From the NCBI GenBank assembly GCA_024644435.1, contig JAHEKZ010000014.1, positions 1 through 48,899 on the forward strand: a stretch of DNA of 48,899 nt, written 5' to 3'. The DNA is from Actinomycetes bacterium. Lineage in GTDB: Bacteria; Actinomycetota; Actinomycetes; JAHEKZ01. Below are positions 16,847 through 25,961 of this stretch, piece by piece. The notes beneath the pieces are model-generated. The model saw nothing but the letters and a program-made list of their open reading frames with translations. It did no database searches and was not told the DNA's origin. The translations under genes were made by a program, and so were the position numbers. Within the stretch, counting starts at the first letter, position 1. Every line of letters starts with the position of its first letter.

Positions 16847-17902
16847 TCAGGCCGCGGCGTCCGCTGAGGGATCGAGCAGCTGACGGCAGACCCGTTGCCA
16901 CGAAGCTGACGTAGGAGGGGCGCCGCCCACCTCTTCCTCCACCGGCCGTCGTCGGTCGTGAGGTAGCTCCGCCGCCACGGGAAGTGACAACGCGGACGCG
17001 ACATCATCGGTCGACAGCCCACCCGGCGCCGGCCCACGCACAACGATGGTCGGCGGGGTCAGTCGAGACACACGCTGCAGCAAGCGCTGCGCTGCTGCGA
17101 CCGCTCGTACGCGCATCGGGATCACCACCACCAGCCGCTGACAACGGGCCAGCGCGACGGCTGCCCGCGGGTCGGTCAGGCGTCCGCCATCGACGACCAC
17201 CGCCCCCGGCGGACGGACGAGCGCGTCGACCACCTGGCTCACAGCCGCCACCGAGGGTTCACGCTGGCTCTCCCCAGACCAGGTGAGCAACGGGAGACCG
17301 TTCGCCCGTGGCAGGGCCTCGAGCAGCACCACCTCGTCCACCGTGCCAGTGATGCCAGCCAGCTCCTCCCACCGCGCGCCGGTCTCACCCTCGGCGCCGA
17401 GCATCAGATCAAGACCCCCACCGGCGGGATCAAGGTCGACCAGCACCGACCGCGTACGGTCTCTCGTCGCGGCGTACGCGAGCGCGGCGGCGAGGGTGCT
17501 GGTGCCGGCTCCGCCCACCGCCCCGGCAACCACGATCACGTCGGCCGAGGGATCGCCCTGCAGCGAGCGGCCGAACCGCTCGAAGAGCCAGGGAGCTCCC
17601 TCCGGCAGTTCGACCACGTGCTCGGCGCCGACCGTCACAAGGTGTCGCCAGGTTCCTGGGTCATCGATGGTCCGTGCCACGACCACCAAGCCGGGACGCG
17701 GCAGCGGCAGCAGCCGTGTGGCGGCCTCGACCAAGGCGGCGTCCAGCAGTACCAGCGGCGCAGCGCCCCACAGGACGGCTGCAGCACCGACGTCAGCTGC
17801 GACGGCGACGTCGACCTGCGCCTCGGCGGCTACCGCGAGTACGGCCTCTTGGACTCCGTTGTCTGCGGTGATCAGCAGCGGGCGGGTGTACGGCTGTGGC
17901 AT
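16847..17902 (-). CDS. ssd: Septum-site-determining protein Ssd / CpaE-TadZ-like ATPase
   Basis: A 351-residue ParA/MinD-superfamily protein like Rv3660c. An N-terminal receiver-like half (to about residue 125) has alternating hydrophobic strands. The MinD-like half begins with VIVVAGAVGGAGTSTLAAAL, where the deviant Walker A reads GGAGTST with Thr in place of the usual lysine. It continues with RSVLVDLDPAGGGLDLMLG and GAVVVDGGRL. TadZ/CpaE proteins place Tad machinery at cell poles; the mycobacterial protein was named for effects on division. The replaced lysine makes normal ATP hydrolysis doubtful. It is the first gene of the tad operon, next to the 6C RNA. Confidence 0.87.
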   Translation of the reverse strand: MPQPYTRPLLITADNGVQEAVLAVAAEAQVDVAVAADVGAAAVLWGAAPLVLLDAALVEAATRLLPLPRPGLVVVARTIDDPGTWRHLVTVGAEHVVELPEGAPWLFERFGRSLQGDPSADVIVVAGAVGGAGTSTLAAALAYAATRDRTRSVLVDLDPAGGGLDLMLGAEGETGARWEELAGITGTVDEVVLLEALPRANGLPLLTWSGESQREPSVAAVSQVVDALVRPPGAVVVDGGRLTDPRAAVALARCQRLVVVIPMRVRAVAAAQRLLQRVSRLTPPTIVVRGPAPGGLSTDDVASALSLPVAAELPHDRRRPVEEEVGGAPPTSASWQRVCRQLLDPSADAAA

Positions 17903-18000
17903 GGGGGCTCCTCACATGGGGAGCAGGAGCCTGGCGCGTAACCGCGGGCCGGTCGCGCGGTCGCTGACGAACTGGGGACAACCGTTCGCGGGGACGCGGC

Positions 18001-18027
18001 TGTGGACGAAGTTCTGAGGCGTCCACA
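18001..18027 (-). terminator. Hairpin downstream of the 6C RNA
   Basis: A perfect 7-base inverted repeat TGTGGAC...GTCCACA with a 13-base loop lies directly after the second C-rich hairpin in the minus direction. There is no T tract, as is common in high-GC genomes. It may end the small RNA or simply be part of its fold. Confidence 0.35.
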
Positions 18028-18110
18028 CATGGGACGACCCCCGCCGGGGGGATAGCGGGGGCCGTCAAGGCGCTTGGCCCCGGGGGGAGGAGCCAGGCGC
18101 GCTCTGGACC
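18028..18110 (-). ncRNA. 6C-type small RNA
   Basis: The 351-base gap between ssd and the HAD gene contains, on the minus strand, two strong stem-loops whose loops each hold exactly six cytosines: positions 18082-18087 and 18046-18051. The first stem pairs 18070-18078 with 18092-18100 (nine pairs, one G-U). The second pairs 18033-18044 with 18055-18066, with one mismatch. Twin hairpins with C6 loops define the actinobacterial 6C RNA family. From memory, the M. tuberculosis member (B11) lies in the matching place between Rv3660c and Rv3661. The inverted repeat TGTGGAC/GTCCACA at 18001-18007/18021-18027 could be its terminator. The ends are approximate, and I see nothing else certain in the rest of the gap. 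Confidence 0.78.
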
Positions 18111-18253
18111 GCGGAGGACCAGATGTCTACATCGTGTACCCGGTTCACTACACAGCGCAATCGGGTCAGGCCAAAGGACGCACGGCGACTCGAACAACCA
18201 CCCGAACGGCCCAATCACCCATGACCCGCTCGGGCTGCCTATTCTCAGAGGCG

Positions 18254-19084
18254 ATGACACGATCAGCAGCCTTCTTCGACCTCGACAAGACCATCATTGC
18301 GAGGTCGAGCTCGTTGGCGTTCAGTCGTCCGTTCTACGCCAGCGGGCTGATCAATCGGCGAACCGTGCTGCGCAGCGGCTACGCCCAGTTCGTCTACCTG
18401 GCCGGCGGCGCCGACCACGACCAGATGGAACGGATGCGTCAGTACCTGCAGTCGATGGTGGCCGGCTGGCCGGTCGCCCAGGTGCGCGAGGTCGTGGCCG
18501 AGACGTTGCACGAGCTGATCGACCCGATCGTGTACGACGAGGCCGTCACCTTGATCGAAGAGCACCGCGCGATGGGACGCGACGTGGTGATCGTCAGCTC
18601 GTCCGGACGTGAGGTCGTCGAGCCCATCGGGCACATGTTGGGCGCCGACCATGTCGTCGCCACCGAAATGGTGATCGAGGATGGCAAGTACACCGGCGAG
18701 ATCGACTACTACGCGTACGGCCCCACCAAGGCCGCTGCCATCCGCGAGATGGCGCAGACCTATGGCTATGACCTTGACGCGTCCTACGCCTACAGCGACT
18801 CCCAGACCGACCTACCCCTGCTCGAGGCAGTGGGGCATCCCACGGCGGTAAACCCCGACAAAGAGCTGGCCAAGGTCGCCACCGAGCGCGAGTGGCCCAT
18901 CCTGCGCTTCGAGCGTCCGGTGGCGATGCGCCGGCGGCTGCCGTCCGTACCGGACCTGCCGCACCTGTCCGACCTCGACACCCGCCAACGGGCCTACGCC
19001 GGCGCCTCGGTCGCCGTTGTTCTGGGTGCCGCCGCGCTGGTGGTCGCCGTCGCCGCGTCCCGGCGCCGACGCGTCGCCGCCTAG
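18254..19084 (+). CDS. HAD-IB family phosphatase with C-terminal membrane anchor
   Basis: A 276-residue HAD-superfamily hydrolase (subfamily IB, SerB-like; Rv3661 counterpart). Motif I is AAFFDLDKTI with nucleophile Asp10 region, motif II is VIVSSSGREV, motif III uses GPTKAAAI, and motif IV is YAYSDSQTDLPLLEAVG. The last 30 residues form a hydrophobic helix VAVVLGAAALVVAVAA followed by SRRRR, so the enzyme is probably tail-anchored with its catalytic domain in the cytosol. The natural substrate is unknown. I start at ATG 18254; a weak -10-like TATTCT at 18239-18244 would give a nearly leaderless transcript. An in-frame ATG at 18221 is less likely because it would add poorly conserved residues. 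Confidence 0.88.
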   Translation: MTRSAAFFDLDKTIIARSSSLAFSRPFYASGLINRRTVLRSGYAQFVYLAGGADHDQMERMRQYLQSMVAGWPVAQVREVVAETLHELIDPIVYDEAVTLIEEHRAMGRDVVIVSSSGREVVEPIGHMLGADHVVATEMVIEDGKYTGEIDYYAYGPTKAAAIREMAQTYGYDLDASYAYSDSQTDLPLLEAVGHPTAVNPDKELAKVATEREWPILRFERPVAMRRRLPSVPDLPHLSDLDTRQRAYAGASVAVVLGAAALVVAVAASRRRRVAA

Positions 19085-19119
19085 CCCGCTCCCCACCCCC
19101 GCTCCGCCCCCGCCCCCGC

Positions 19120-19146
19120 CGAGTGGCACGAAACCGCCCACCGGGA
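19120..19146 (+). repeat. Left copy of the repeat flanking the DUF559 gene
   Basis: A 27-base element containing GGCACGAAACCG and CCACCG lies between the converging HAD and DUF559 genes. It matches the reverse complement of 20261-20287 at 23 of 27 positions. The C-rich tract at 19090-19119 just before it has no evident role. Confidence 0.5.
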
Positions 19147-19185
19147 TGCATAACTCTCGTCATCTTCGTAACAGTCACGCGGATG

Positions 19186-20118
19186 TCACCGCTGGCGTAG
19201 CCGTGCGAGCACGGCGGTCTCGGCCGTTCCGGTCCAACCACGCGACGCCAGGCGGTGCGCCACGTGCAGAACCACTCCGCGCGGTGACCGCATCATCGTG
19301 GCCTCGACCTGCACCACCTCAAAGCCCAGTGCCGTGAGTCGCGCCCGCCGTCCGATGTCCGCCGCGTACTGCTCACGCGTCCGGTGGTACGCACCTTCAT
19401 ATTCAACGACTAGCCGATGCTCCCCCTCAAGAAGATCCACGCGGGCAATGAACTCACCGTCATCCCAGATCTCGGCGTTCGGCTCGAAGGGCGGCAGCCA
19501 GCACAGGGCGAACCACACCCGGAGCAAGCTCTCAGGGGGTGACTCGGCCCTGGGGTCCAGCAACGGGAGGGCGGCCCGCAGGGTGGTGACCCCGCGGCGC
19601 CGACGCGCCCAGCGGATGACCTCGTCCACCTCTGCTGTCCCCAGGCCAAGTGCGCGCAGGCAGTGGTCCCCCGTCGCCACCAGACGGTCAAGTGGCAGAC
19701 CGGACGCCAGGTCGAGAAGCGTGCGAGCTGGACTCGTCACCGCCACCCCGTGAACCGAACCCCGATGCTCGGGCGGCAGATCGGCTCGGTGGTTCACGAC
19801 GCCGCGGCGCCCGATGGCGGACGCCGACGGCGCCCGCGTGACGTGCACGTCCGCCACCGGTGCTCCCCAGCAAGGCATGCCCCACAACGCGGCGGCCGTG
19901 CCATGGCTCACCACCGGGTCGCCGGTGAGCACCAGGCCCAACGCCCGGCAGCGGTCAACGAGCGACGGGTCTTCGAGCCCCCGCACGTGAACGCCGTGGG
20001 CCAACGGCTGCCACGTCCTGCCGCGCAACACCGACGGGCTGATCCCCAGTTCGCGAAGGTCGGCCGGTCGGACCGGACGACCCACGAGGTCGTCGGGCAG
20101 CGGAATTGGACGCGGCAT
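19186..20118 (-). CDS. DUF559 endonuclease-fold protein with AbiEi-like N-terminal part
   Basis: A 310-residue protein of a type abundant in actinobacteria. The N-terminal part resembles the winged-helix/AbiEi-like region (LRELGISPSVLRGRTWQPLA, then VVSHGTAAALWGMP). The C-terminal 100 residues are DUF559, a Vsr/PD-(D/E)XK nuclease fold, with conserved acidic residues in PPESLLRVWF, FIARVDLLEGEHRLVVEYEG and a final VVQVEA strand. Its role is unknown; DUF559 proteins are predicted DNA nucleases. No antitoxin or toxin partner is adjacent. It breaks the order HAD-(Rv3662c-like) seen in mycobacteria and lies between related palindromic repeats, which suggests it was inserted as a unit. Confidence 0.8.
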   Translation of the reverse strand: MPRPIPLPDDLVGRPVRPADLRELGISPSVLRGRTWQPLAHGVHVRGLEDPSLVDRCRALGLVLTGDPVVSHGTAAALWGMPCWGAPVADVHVTRAPSASAIGRRGVVNHRADLPPEHRGSVHGVAVTSPARTLLDLASGLPLDRLVATGDHCLRALGLGTAEVDEVIRWARRRRGVTTLRAALPLLDPRAESPPESLLRVWFALCWLPPFEPNAEIWDDGEFIARVDLLEGEHRLVVEYEGAYHRTREQYAADIGRRARLTALGFEVVQVEATMMRSPRGVVLHVAHRLASRGWTGTAETAVLARLRQR

Positions 20119-20229
20119 GCCGAGAGGATGGGCGTCACCGGAGCCCAGGTAGCCGGCGAACGCGACAACGGGGGAGAACGGGACCGATGCCCGGCTGTGG
20201 ACGAAACCTCGCCGCGTCGCCGCCCAGTG

Positions 20230-20287
20230 CGACTGTCACGAAATAGACCACTCCCACCACTCGCGGTGGACGGTTTCGTGGCAGTCG
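20230..20287. repeat. Long imperfect palindrome upstream of the DUF559 gene
   Basis: Arms 20230-20251 and 20266-20287 form a stem of about 22 positions with two mismatches and a few G-T pairs. The outer 14 positions are CGACTGTCACGAAA against TTTCGTGGCAGTCG. The loop is about 14 bases. The right arm is related to the element at 19120-19146 on the other side of the gene. It also follows the stop of the Fic-like gene and could act there as a terminator. Confidence 0.7.
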
Positions 20288-20295
20288 AGGTGGCG

Positions 20296-21042
20296 TCAGC
20301 GGCAGAGGGTTCGGGCGAACGCCGCCCCACGTTGCACCGATGCAGCGTGAAAGGTCAGCCAGTGGGCCAAACCCTCCGGTGAGCCAACGGAGTAGGCGGC
20401 CAGCGCCTTCCGATAGGCGTCAGCGCCGAGATCAAGCAGACCCATCTCGGGAACGGTGAGTGCGTCAGGGTCGACCCCCCGGGCCACCAGCACCACGCGG
20501 GACGCCGCACGCGCCACCAGGTCATCAGCCGAGCCGAAGGGGCGGAGCGTCATCAGGTCGGCGTGCACGATTCCCGCGACCAAAACTCCAGGAGCCGTGG
20601 ACGACACCACCACGTCAGCCATCGTGGTCAACCGCTCACTCACACCGGGCGTCGGGCGGGGACGTCCCAACTCGCCGTCAGGCACCTGACCAGTCATCGC
20701 GACGGTGTGCAGCCGCGCAAGCGCCTGCAGCGGAGCCTTCCTCCACGTGTCGGCCAGTCCCCCGACCTCGGTGGCCACCTGAAGCGCCGCCTGCGCGAGA
20801 CGTCCCGGCTCGTCGTCGTCGAACGGCGGACCAAAGCTCTGCCACGGCAGGTCGCCACCCGCGAGCTGTGCGGACGCCCACGCAGAACGGAGCCGGGCAG
20901 CCGCGCGAACCTCTCCACGTTGGCGTCTCAGAGCGGGCTCGCGCAGCAGACCATCCATCGCCGCGCGGGCGGCATCGATCGCCTCCGCGACACCGGGCAG
21001 GGCGGTCAGCGGGGCCAACGGATCTGTGGTGGTCACGGGCAA
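20296..21042 (-). CDS. Rv3662c-like protein with a degenerate Fic fold
   Basis: A 248-residue cytosolic protein, in databases usually called conserved hypothetical or oxidoreductase. I see a Fic-like layout: LRRQRGEVRAAARLRSAWAS (like the N-terminal helix of Fic proteins), LARLHTVAMTG before the core, then VHADLMTLRPFGSADDLVAR at residues 159-178. Aligned with HPFxxGNGRxxR, the catalytic His is Arg167, and GNGR is replaced by ADDL; only P168, F169 and the last Arg178 remain. AMP transfer is therefore unlikely, and the protein may keep a binding or scaffold role. The Fic relation is my inference. It is divergent from acs, with the 80-base gap holding both promoters. Confidence 0.65.
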   Translation of the reverse strand: MPVTTTDPLAPLTALPGVAEAIDAARAAMDGLLREPALRRQRGEVRAAARLRSAWASAQLAGGDLPWQSFGPPFDDDEPGRLAQAALQVATEVGGLADTWRKAPLQALARLHTVAMTGQVPDGELGRPRPTPGVSERLTTMADVVVSSTAPGVLVAGIVHADLMTLRPFGSADDLVARAASRVVLVARGVDPDALTVPEMGLLDLGADAYRKALAAYSVGSPEGLAHWLTFHAASVQRGAAFARTLCR

Positions 21043-21122
21043 AGACCTATCACCCCTCCCACAGGCCTCGTTGCTCGACTACGTTCTGACGTGACCCGCC
21101 CGACGCCGAGGAGACCACCATC

Positions 21123-23096
<1,974 letters not shown>

Positions 23097-23111
23097 CGCA
23101 CGACCGCCTTC

Positions 23112-23153
23112 TGGAAGACGAAAGCAGCGCTAGAGCGCCCTCTGCGTCTTCCA
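23112..23153 (+). terminator. Hairpin after acs
   Basis: A perfect 9-base inverted repeat TGGAAGACG (23112-23120) / CGTCTTCCA (23145-23153) encloses an inner GCGC-TAGA-GCGC hairpin at 23127-23138. It lies 15 bases after the acs stop and has no T tract. A terminator role is the likeliest reading. Confidence 0.6.
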
Positions 23154-23169
23154 CAACCGCCAGATAGGC

Positions 23170-23250
23170 TGGACGCGGCGTGCCGGGAAGACGGGTCGGC
23201 GACTTGGAGTTCGCGCGCCTGCTGACCTGAGTCCAACTGTGCTTCGGAGG
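23170..23250 (+). promoter_or_regulatory. Candidate structured RNA leader of nhaA
   Basis: Between the acs hairpin and nhaA the transcript can fold into a closed multi-stem unit. TGGAC (23170-23174) pairs with GTCCA (23231-23235). Inside, GCCG (23182-23185) can pair with CGGC (23197-23200) around GGGAAGACGGGT, or alternatively GGTC/GACC and GGCG/CGCC stems can form. The Shine-Dalgarno GGAGG (23246-23250) follows at once, so folding could control translation. I cannot match it to a named riboswitch with certainty. The string GCCGGGAAG...GGTCGGC looks familiar from actinobacterial nhaA leaders, but that is from memory. Confidence 0.4.
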
Positions 23251-23254
23251 ATGT

Positions 23255-24511
23255 ATGTCGACGCCCTCGCCACCGCCCATACGCCGCGTTCTCTTCCAGA
23301 AGCTGCCGATCGGCGAGCGCACCTTCCTTGCGGATGCCCTGCGCCAAGAGACTGTCGGCGGTGCCCTGTTGCTCGGCGCGGCCCTCGCTGGCCTGATCAT
23401 CGCCAACACCGCCTGGAGCCAAGGCTACGAGGACCTCAAGGACTTCGTCGTCGGACCGGCGGCCCTGCACCTCGACCTGTCGCTGGAGACCTGGGCCGCT
23501 GACGGGCTGCTCGCCATCTTCTTCTTCGTTGCCGGTCTCGAGCTGAAGCGCGAACTGGTCGTCGGCACCCTGCGCGAGCGGTCCCAGGCCGTCCTTCCTG
23601 TTGTCGCGGCGGTCTGCGGCATGCTCGTCCCCGCCCTCGTCTTCCTCGTGATCACGATCGGAGACAGCGCAGCGCGTTCGGGGTGGGCGATCCCCATGGC
23701 CACAGACATCGCCTTTGCCCTGGCGGTGCTCGCGGTCGTGGGCTCTCATCTGCCGCCCGCCCTCCGCGCTTTCCTGCTCACCCTGGCCGTCGTCGACGAC
23801 CTCGGCGCGATCACCGTCATCGCACTCTTCTTCACCGACTACCTCGAGCTCGTACCGCTGCTCATCGCCATAGCACTGCTGATCGGCTACTACTTCCTGC
23901 AGCGGGCACGGGTCACCAGCCAGTGGCTCTACATTCCCCTCGCCCTCGTGATCTGGACTCTCGTGCACGAGTCAGGGGTCCACGCCACCGTGGCGGGCGT
24001 GGCCCTCGGGCTGCTCACCCGGGTCAAGCCGGACCCCGACGAGGACCACTCACCAGCCGAACGCCTCGAGCACCGCGTGCGCCCGCTCTCTGCCGGCGTC
24101 GCTGTCCCCATCTTCGCGTTCCTGTCCGCGGGGGTCGCCATGAAGCTGACCGACCTCGGTGAGTGGGCCGGCGAGCCGCTCGTCTACGCGATCATCGGCG
24201 GCCTCGTCGTCGGAAAGCTGGTCGGAGTCTTCGGAGGCGCCTACGTCACGGCGAGGTTCACTCGTGCCGAGCTCGACCCATCACTCAACTGGACCGACAT
24301 GGTGGGCCTCAGCCTCGTATCGGGGGTGGGATTCACGGTCAGCCTGCTGATCGCCGACCTCGCCTTCGAGACCAATCCAGGAGAGCTGGACGTCGCGAAG
24401 GGTGGAATTCTCTTCGGGTCACTGATCGCGGCCTTCTTGGCAGCGATCATCCTCAAGACACGCGACCGTGCCTACCGGCTGGCTGAAGCCGAGGCCGACG
24501 ATGCCATCTGA
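23255..24511 (+). CDS. nhaA: Na+/H+ antiporter NhaA
   Basis: A 418-residue inner-membrane antiporter that exports Na+ (or Li+) in exchange for about two protons. There are around twelve hydrophobic segments. The ion-binding aspartates are present: IPMATDIAFALAVLAVVG (Asp133 equivalent) and LAVVDDLGAITVIALFF (Asp163-Asp164 pair) near residue 179. The late GVGFTVSLLIADLAF segment is typical. ATG 23255 is 4 bases after GGAGG. It stands between acs and the holin-like gene and is not part of the mycobacterial order, so it is an addition here. Confidence 0.95.
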   Translation: MSTPSPPPIRRVLFQKLPIGERTFLADALRQETVGGALLLGAALAGLIIANTAWSQGYEDLKDFVVGPAALHLDLSLETWAADGLLAIFFFVAGLELKRELVVGTLRERSQAVLPVVAAVCGMLVPALVFLVITIGDSAARSGWAIPMATDIAFALAVLAVVGSHLPPALRAFLLTLAVVDDLGAITVIALFFTDYLELVPLLIAIALLIGYYFLQRARVTSQWLYIPLALVIWTLVHESGVHATVAGVALGLLTRVKPDPDEDHSPAERLEHRVRPLSAGVAVPIFAFLSAGVAMKLTDLGEWAGEPLVYAIIGGLVVGKLVGVFGGAYVTARFTRAELDPSLNWTDMVGLSLVSGVGFTVSLLIADLAFETNPGELDVAKGGILFGSLIAAFLAAIILKTRDRAYRLAEAEADDAI

Positions 24512-24592
24512 CCTGGGGACATGACCTCCCGCCACCGAACCTGACAAGATCGGGGAGGACGCCAGGCCCTGGCGCACCCGCAAGGAGGAGCA

Positions 24593-25045
24593 ATGACCGA
24601 CGACCGCCCGAGCCTGGGCACCTTGGTGGCCGGCATCACCGCCGAGATCAGCGCGCTGATTCGTGGCGAGATCGCGCTGGCGAAGGCCGAGATGCGAGAG
24701 TCGGCCAAGGCAGGAGCAGCCGGAGCGATCCTCTTCGTGGTCGCGGGCGTCCTCCTGGCCATGGTCTGGCTGCTCGTCACCTGGGCCGTGGTCTACGTCT
24801 TGGTCGAGGTGGCCGATCTGCCCGTCTGGGCATCGTTCCTGATCGTGGCCGGCTTCTACTTGCTCGTGGCGGTCATCCTCGGCGCCATCGGCGTCTTCCG
24901 GTTCAAGAAGGCGCGCGGCCCCGAGATGGCCAAGGCAGAAATGCAGCGGACCAAGCAGATCGTCGAGTCGCTGCCTCCGAACACACCGCCTGTGGCAGCT
25001 GACCTCCGTGCCTCCAGCACAGGGCAAGGCGCCTCCAAGGCATGA
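24593..25045 (+). CDS. Phage holin family (DUF1469-type) membrane protein
   Basis: A 150-residue protein, the counterpart of Rv3669. An amphipathic N-terminal helix (ISALIRGEIALAKAEMRESA) precedes two transmembrane segments, GAILFVVAGVLLAMVWLLV and SFLIVAGFYLLVAVILGAIG. A charged and then Pro/Ser-rich tail follows. The family name comes from similarity to Holin_X; these chromosomal copies are not linked to lysis, and no phage gene is near. AGGAGGAG lies just before the ATG. It overlaps the epoxide hydrolase gene as ATGA, so the two are co-translated. Confidence 0.87.
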   Translation: MTDDRPSLGTLVAGITAEISALIRGEIALAKAEMRESAKAGAAGAILFVVAGVLLAMVWLLVTWAVVYVLVEVADLPVWASFLIVAGFYLLVAVILGAIGVFRFKKARGPEMAKAEMQRTKQIVESLPPNTPPVAADLRASSTGQGASKA

Positions 25046-25947
25046 GTCGACCGAGCGAGGTCACGCTCGAAGGTCCCTGGTCGCACCGCACCGTCTCTGC
25101 GCGTGGCGCCCGCTTCCACGTCGCCGAGGTAGGCGAAGGACCCCTCGTCCTCCTCCTTCACGGCTTCCCACAGTTCTGGTGGACCTGGCGGCACCAGCTG
25201 CCGGCCCTTGCCGACGCCGGTTACCGGGCCGTGGCCATGGACCTCCGTGGCTTCGGTGGCAGCGACCACACCCCGCGCGGCTACGACCTCCCGTCGTTGG
25301 CGGGCGACGTCGACTCGGTGATCGCCTCGCTCGGTGCGCGCGACGCGATCATCGTCGGTCACGACTGGGGTGGCCTGGTCGGATGGACCCTCGCGTCGTA
25401 CGAGCCCAAGGCGGTCCGCCGTCTCGTGGCCGTCTCCGCTCCCCATCCCCTGCGACTGCGCAGCTCGCTGGTGCGACGGCCCGACCTCACCCGCCAGCTC
25501 TGGGGCATGCAGACACCGTGGTTACCCGAGCGGGCGTGGAGCGGTGCCAGCTCGAGCAGGGTCGACGCCACGCTGCACGCCTGGGCTGCGCCGGGGTGGC
25601 CAGATCTTCCGACGTCCCTCACCTACCGGCGCGCCTTTGCGCTCGGGAACACCGCCTACTGCGCGGCTGAGTACCACCGCTGGTTCGTGCGGTCGATGGT
25701 CCGGCCAGACGGCATGCGTTTCCGCCGCCGGCTGCAGACACCGGTCAGCGCTCCCGTGCTGCAAGTGCACGGAGCGGCCGACAGCTGCTTCCCGCCCGAC
25801 TTCGCCCAGGGCTCCAGCCGGCATGTCATGGGGCCGTACCGATGGCGCCTCATCGATGGCGTCGGCCACTTTCCGCACGAAGAGGCCCCCGACCGCTTCA
25901 CCGAAGAGCTGCTGCACTGGCTCTCCGACGCCGAGCCCGACCGCTAG
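25042..25947 (+). CDS. ephE: Alpha/beta hydrolase, epoxide hydrolase EphE-like
   Basis: A 301-residue cytosolic alpha/beta hydrolase. HGFPQFWWTWR is the oxyanion HGxP motif, and the nucleophile elbow is VGHDWGGLVGW, where the nucleophile is Asp (not Ser), as in epoxide hydrolases and haloalkane dehalogenases. The catalytic His lies in GVGHFPHEE near the end. A lid region with several Tyr and Trp residues follows the core strand. The Asp nucleophile, HGFP motif and Rv3669-Rv3670-Rv3671c gene order all support EphE. The start is fixed by the ATGA overlap with the holin-like gene. Confidence 0.88.
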   Translation: MSRPSEVTLEGPWSHRTVSARGARFHVAEVGEGPLVLLLHGFPQFWWTWRHQLPALADAGYRAVAMDLRGFGGSDHTPRGYDLPSLAGDVDSVIASLGARDAIIVGHDWGGLVGWTLASYEPKAVRRLVAVSAPHPLRLRSSLVRRPDLTRQLWGMQTPWLPERAWSGASSSRVDATLHAWAAPGWPDLPTSLTYRRAFALGNTAYCAAEYHRWFVRSMVRPDGMRFRRRLQTPVSAPVLQVHGAADSCFPPDFAQGSSRHVMGPYRWRLIDGVGHFPHEEAPDRFTEELLHWLSDAEPDR

Positions 25948-25961
25948 CCCCCAGCACCCCT

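Noticed and set aside
20119-20295. Ms1/6S-like RNA between the HAD and Fic-like genes, as in mycobacteria
   Set aside because: The space is taken by the DUF559 gene and a palindrome; no 300-base structured RNA could be made out.
23160-23254. Fluoride riboswitch ahead of nhaA
   Set aside because: A few blocks (GGAGTTCGC, CTGAC) look alike, but the required spacing and the GATGACxCC part are missing.
24593-25045. Holin as a sign of a prophage
   Set aside because: The gene is a conserved chromosomal family in this place (Rv3669-like), and no lysin, tail or integrase gene is near.
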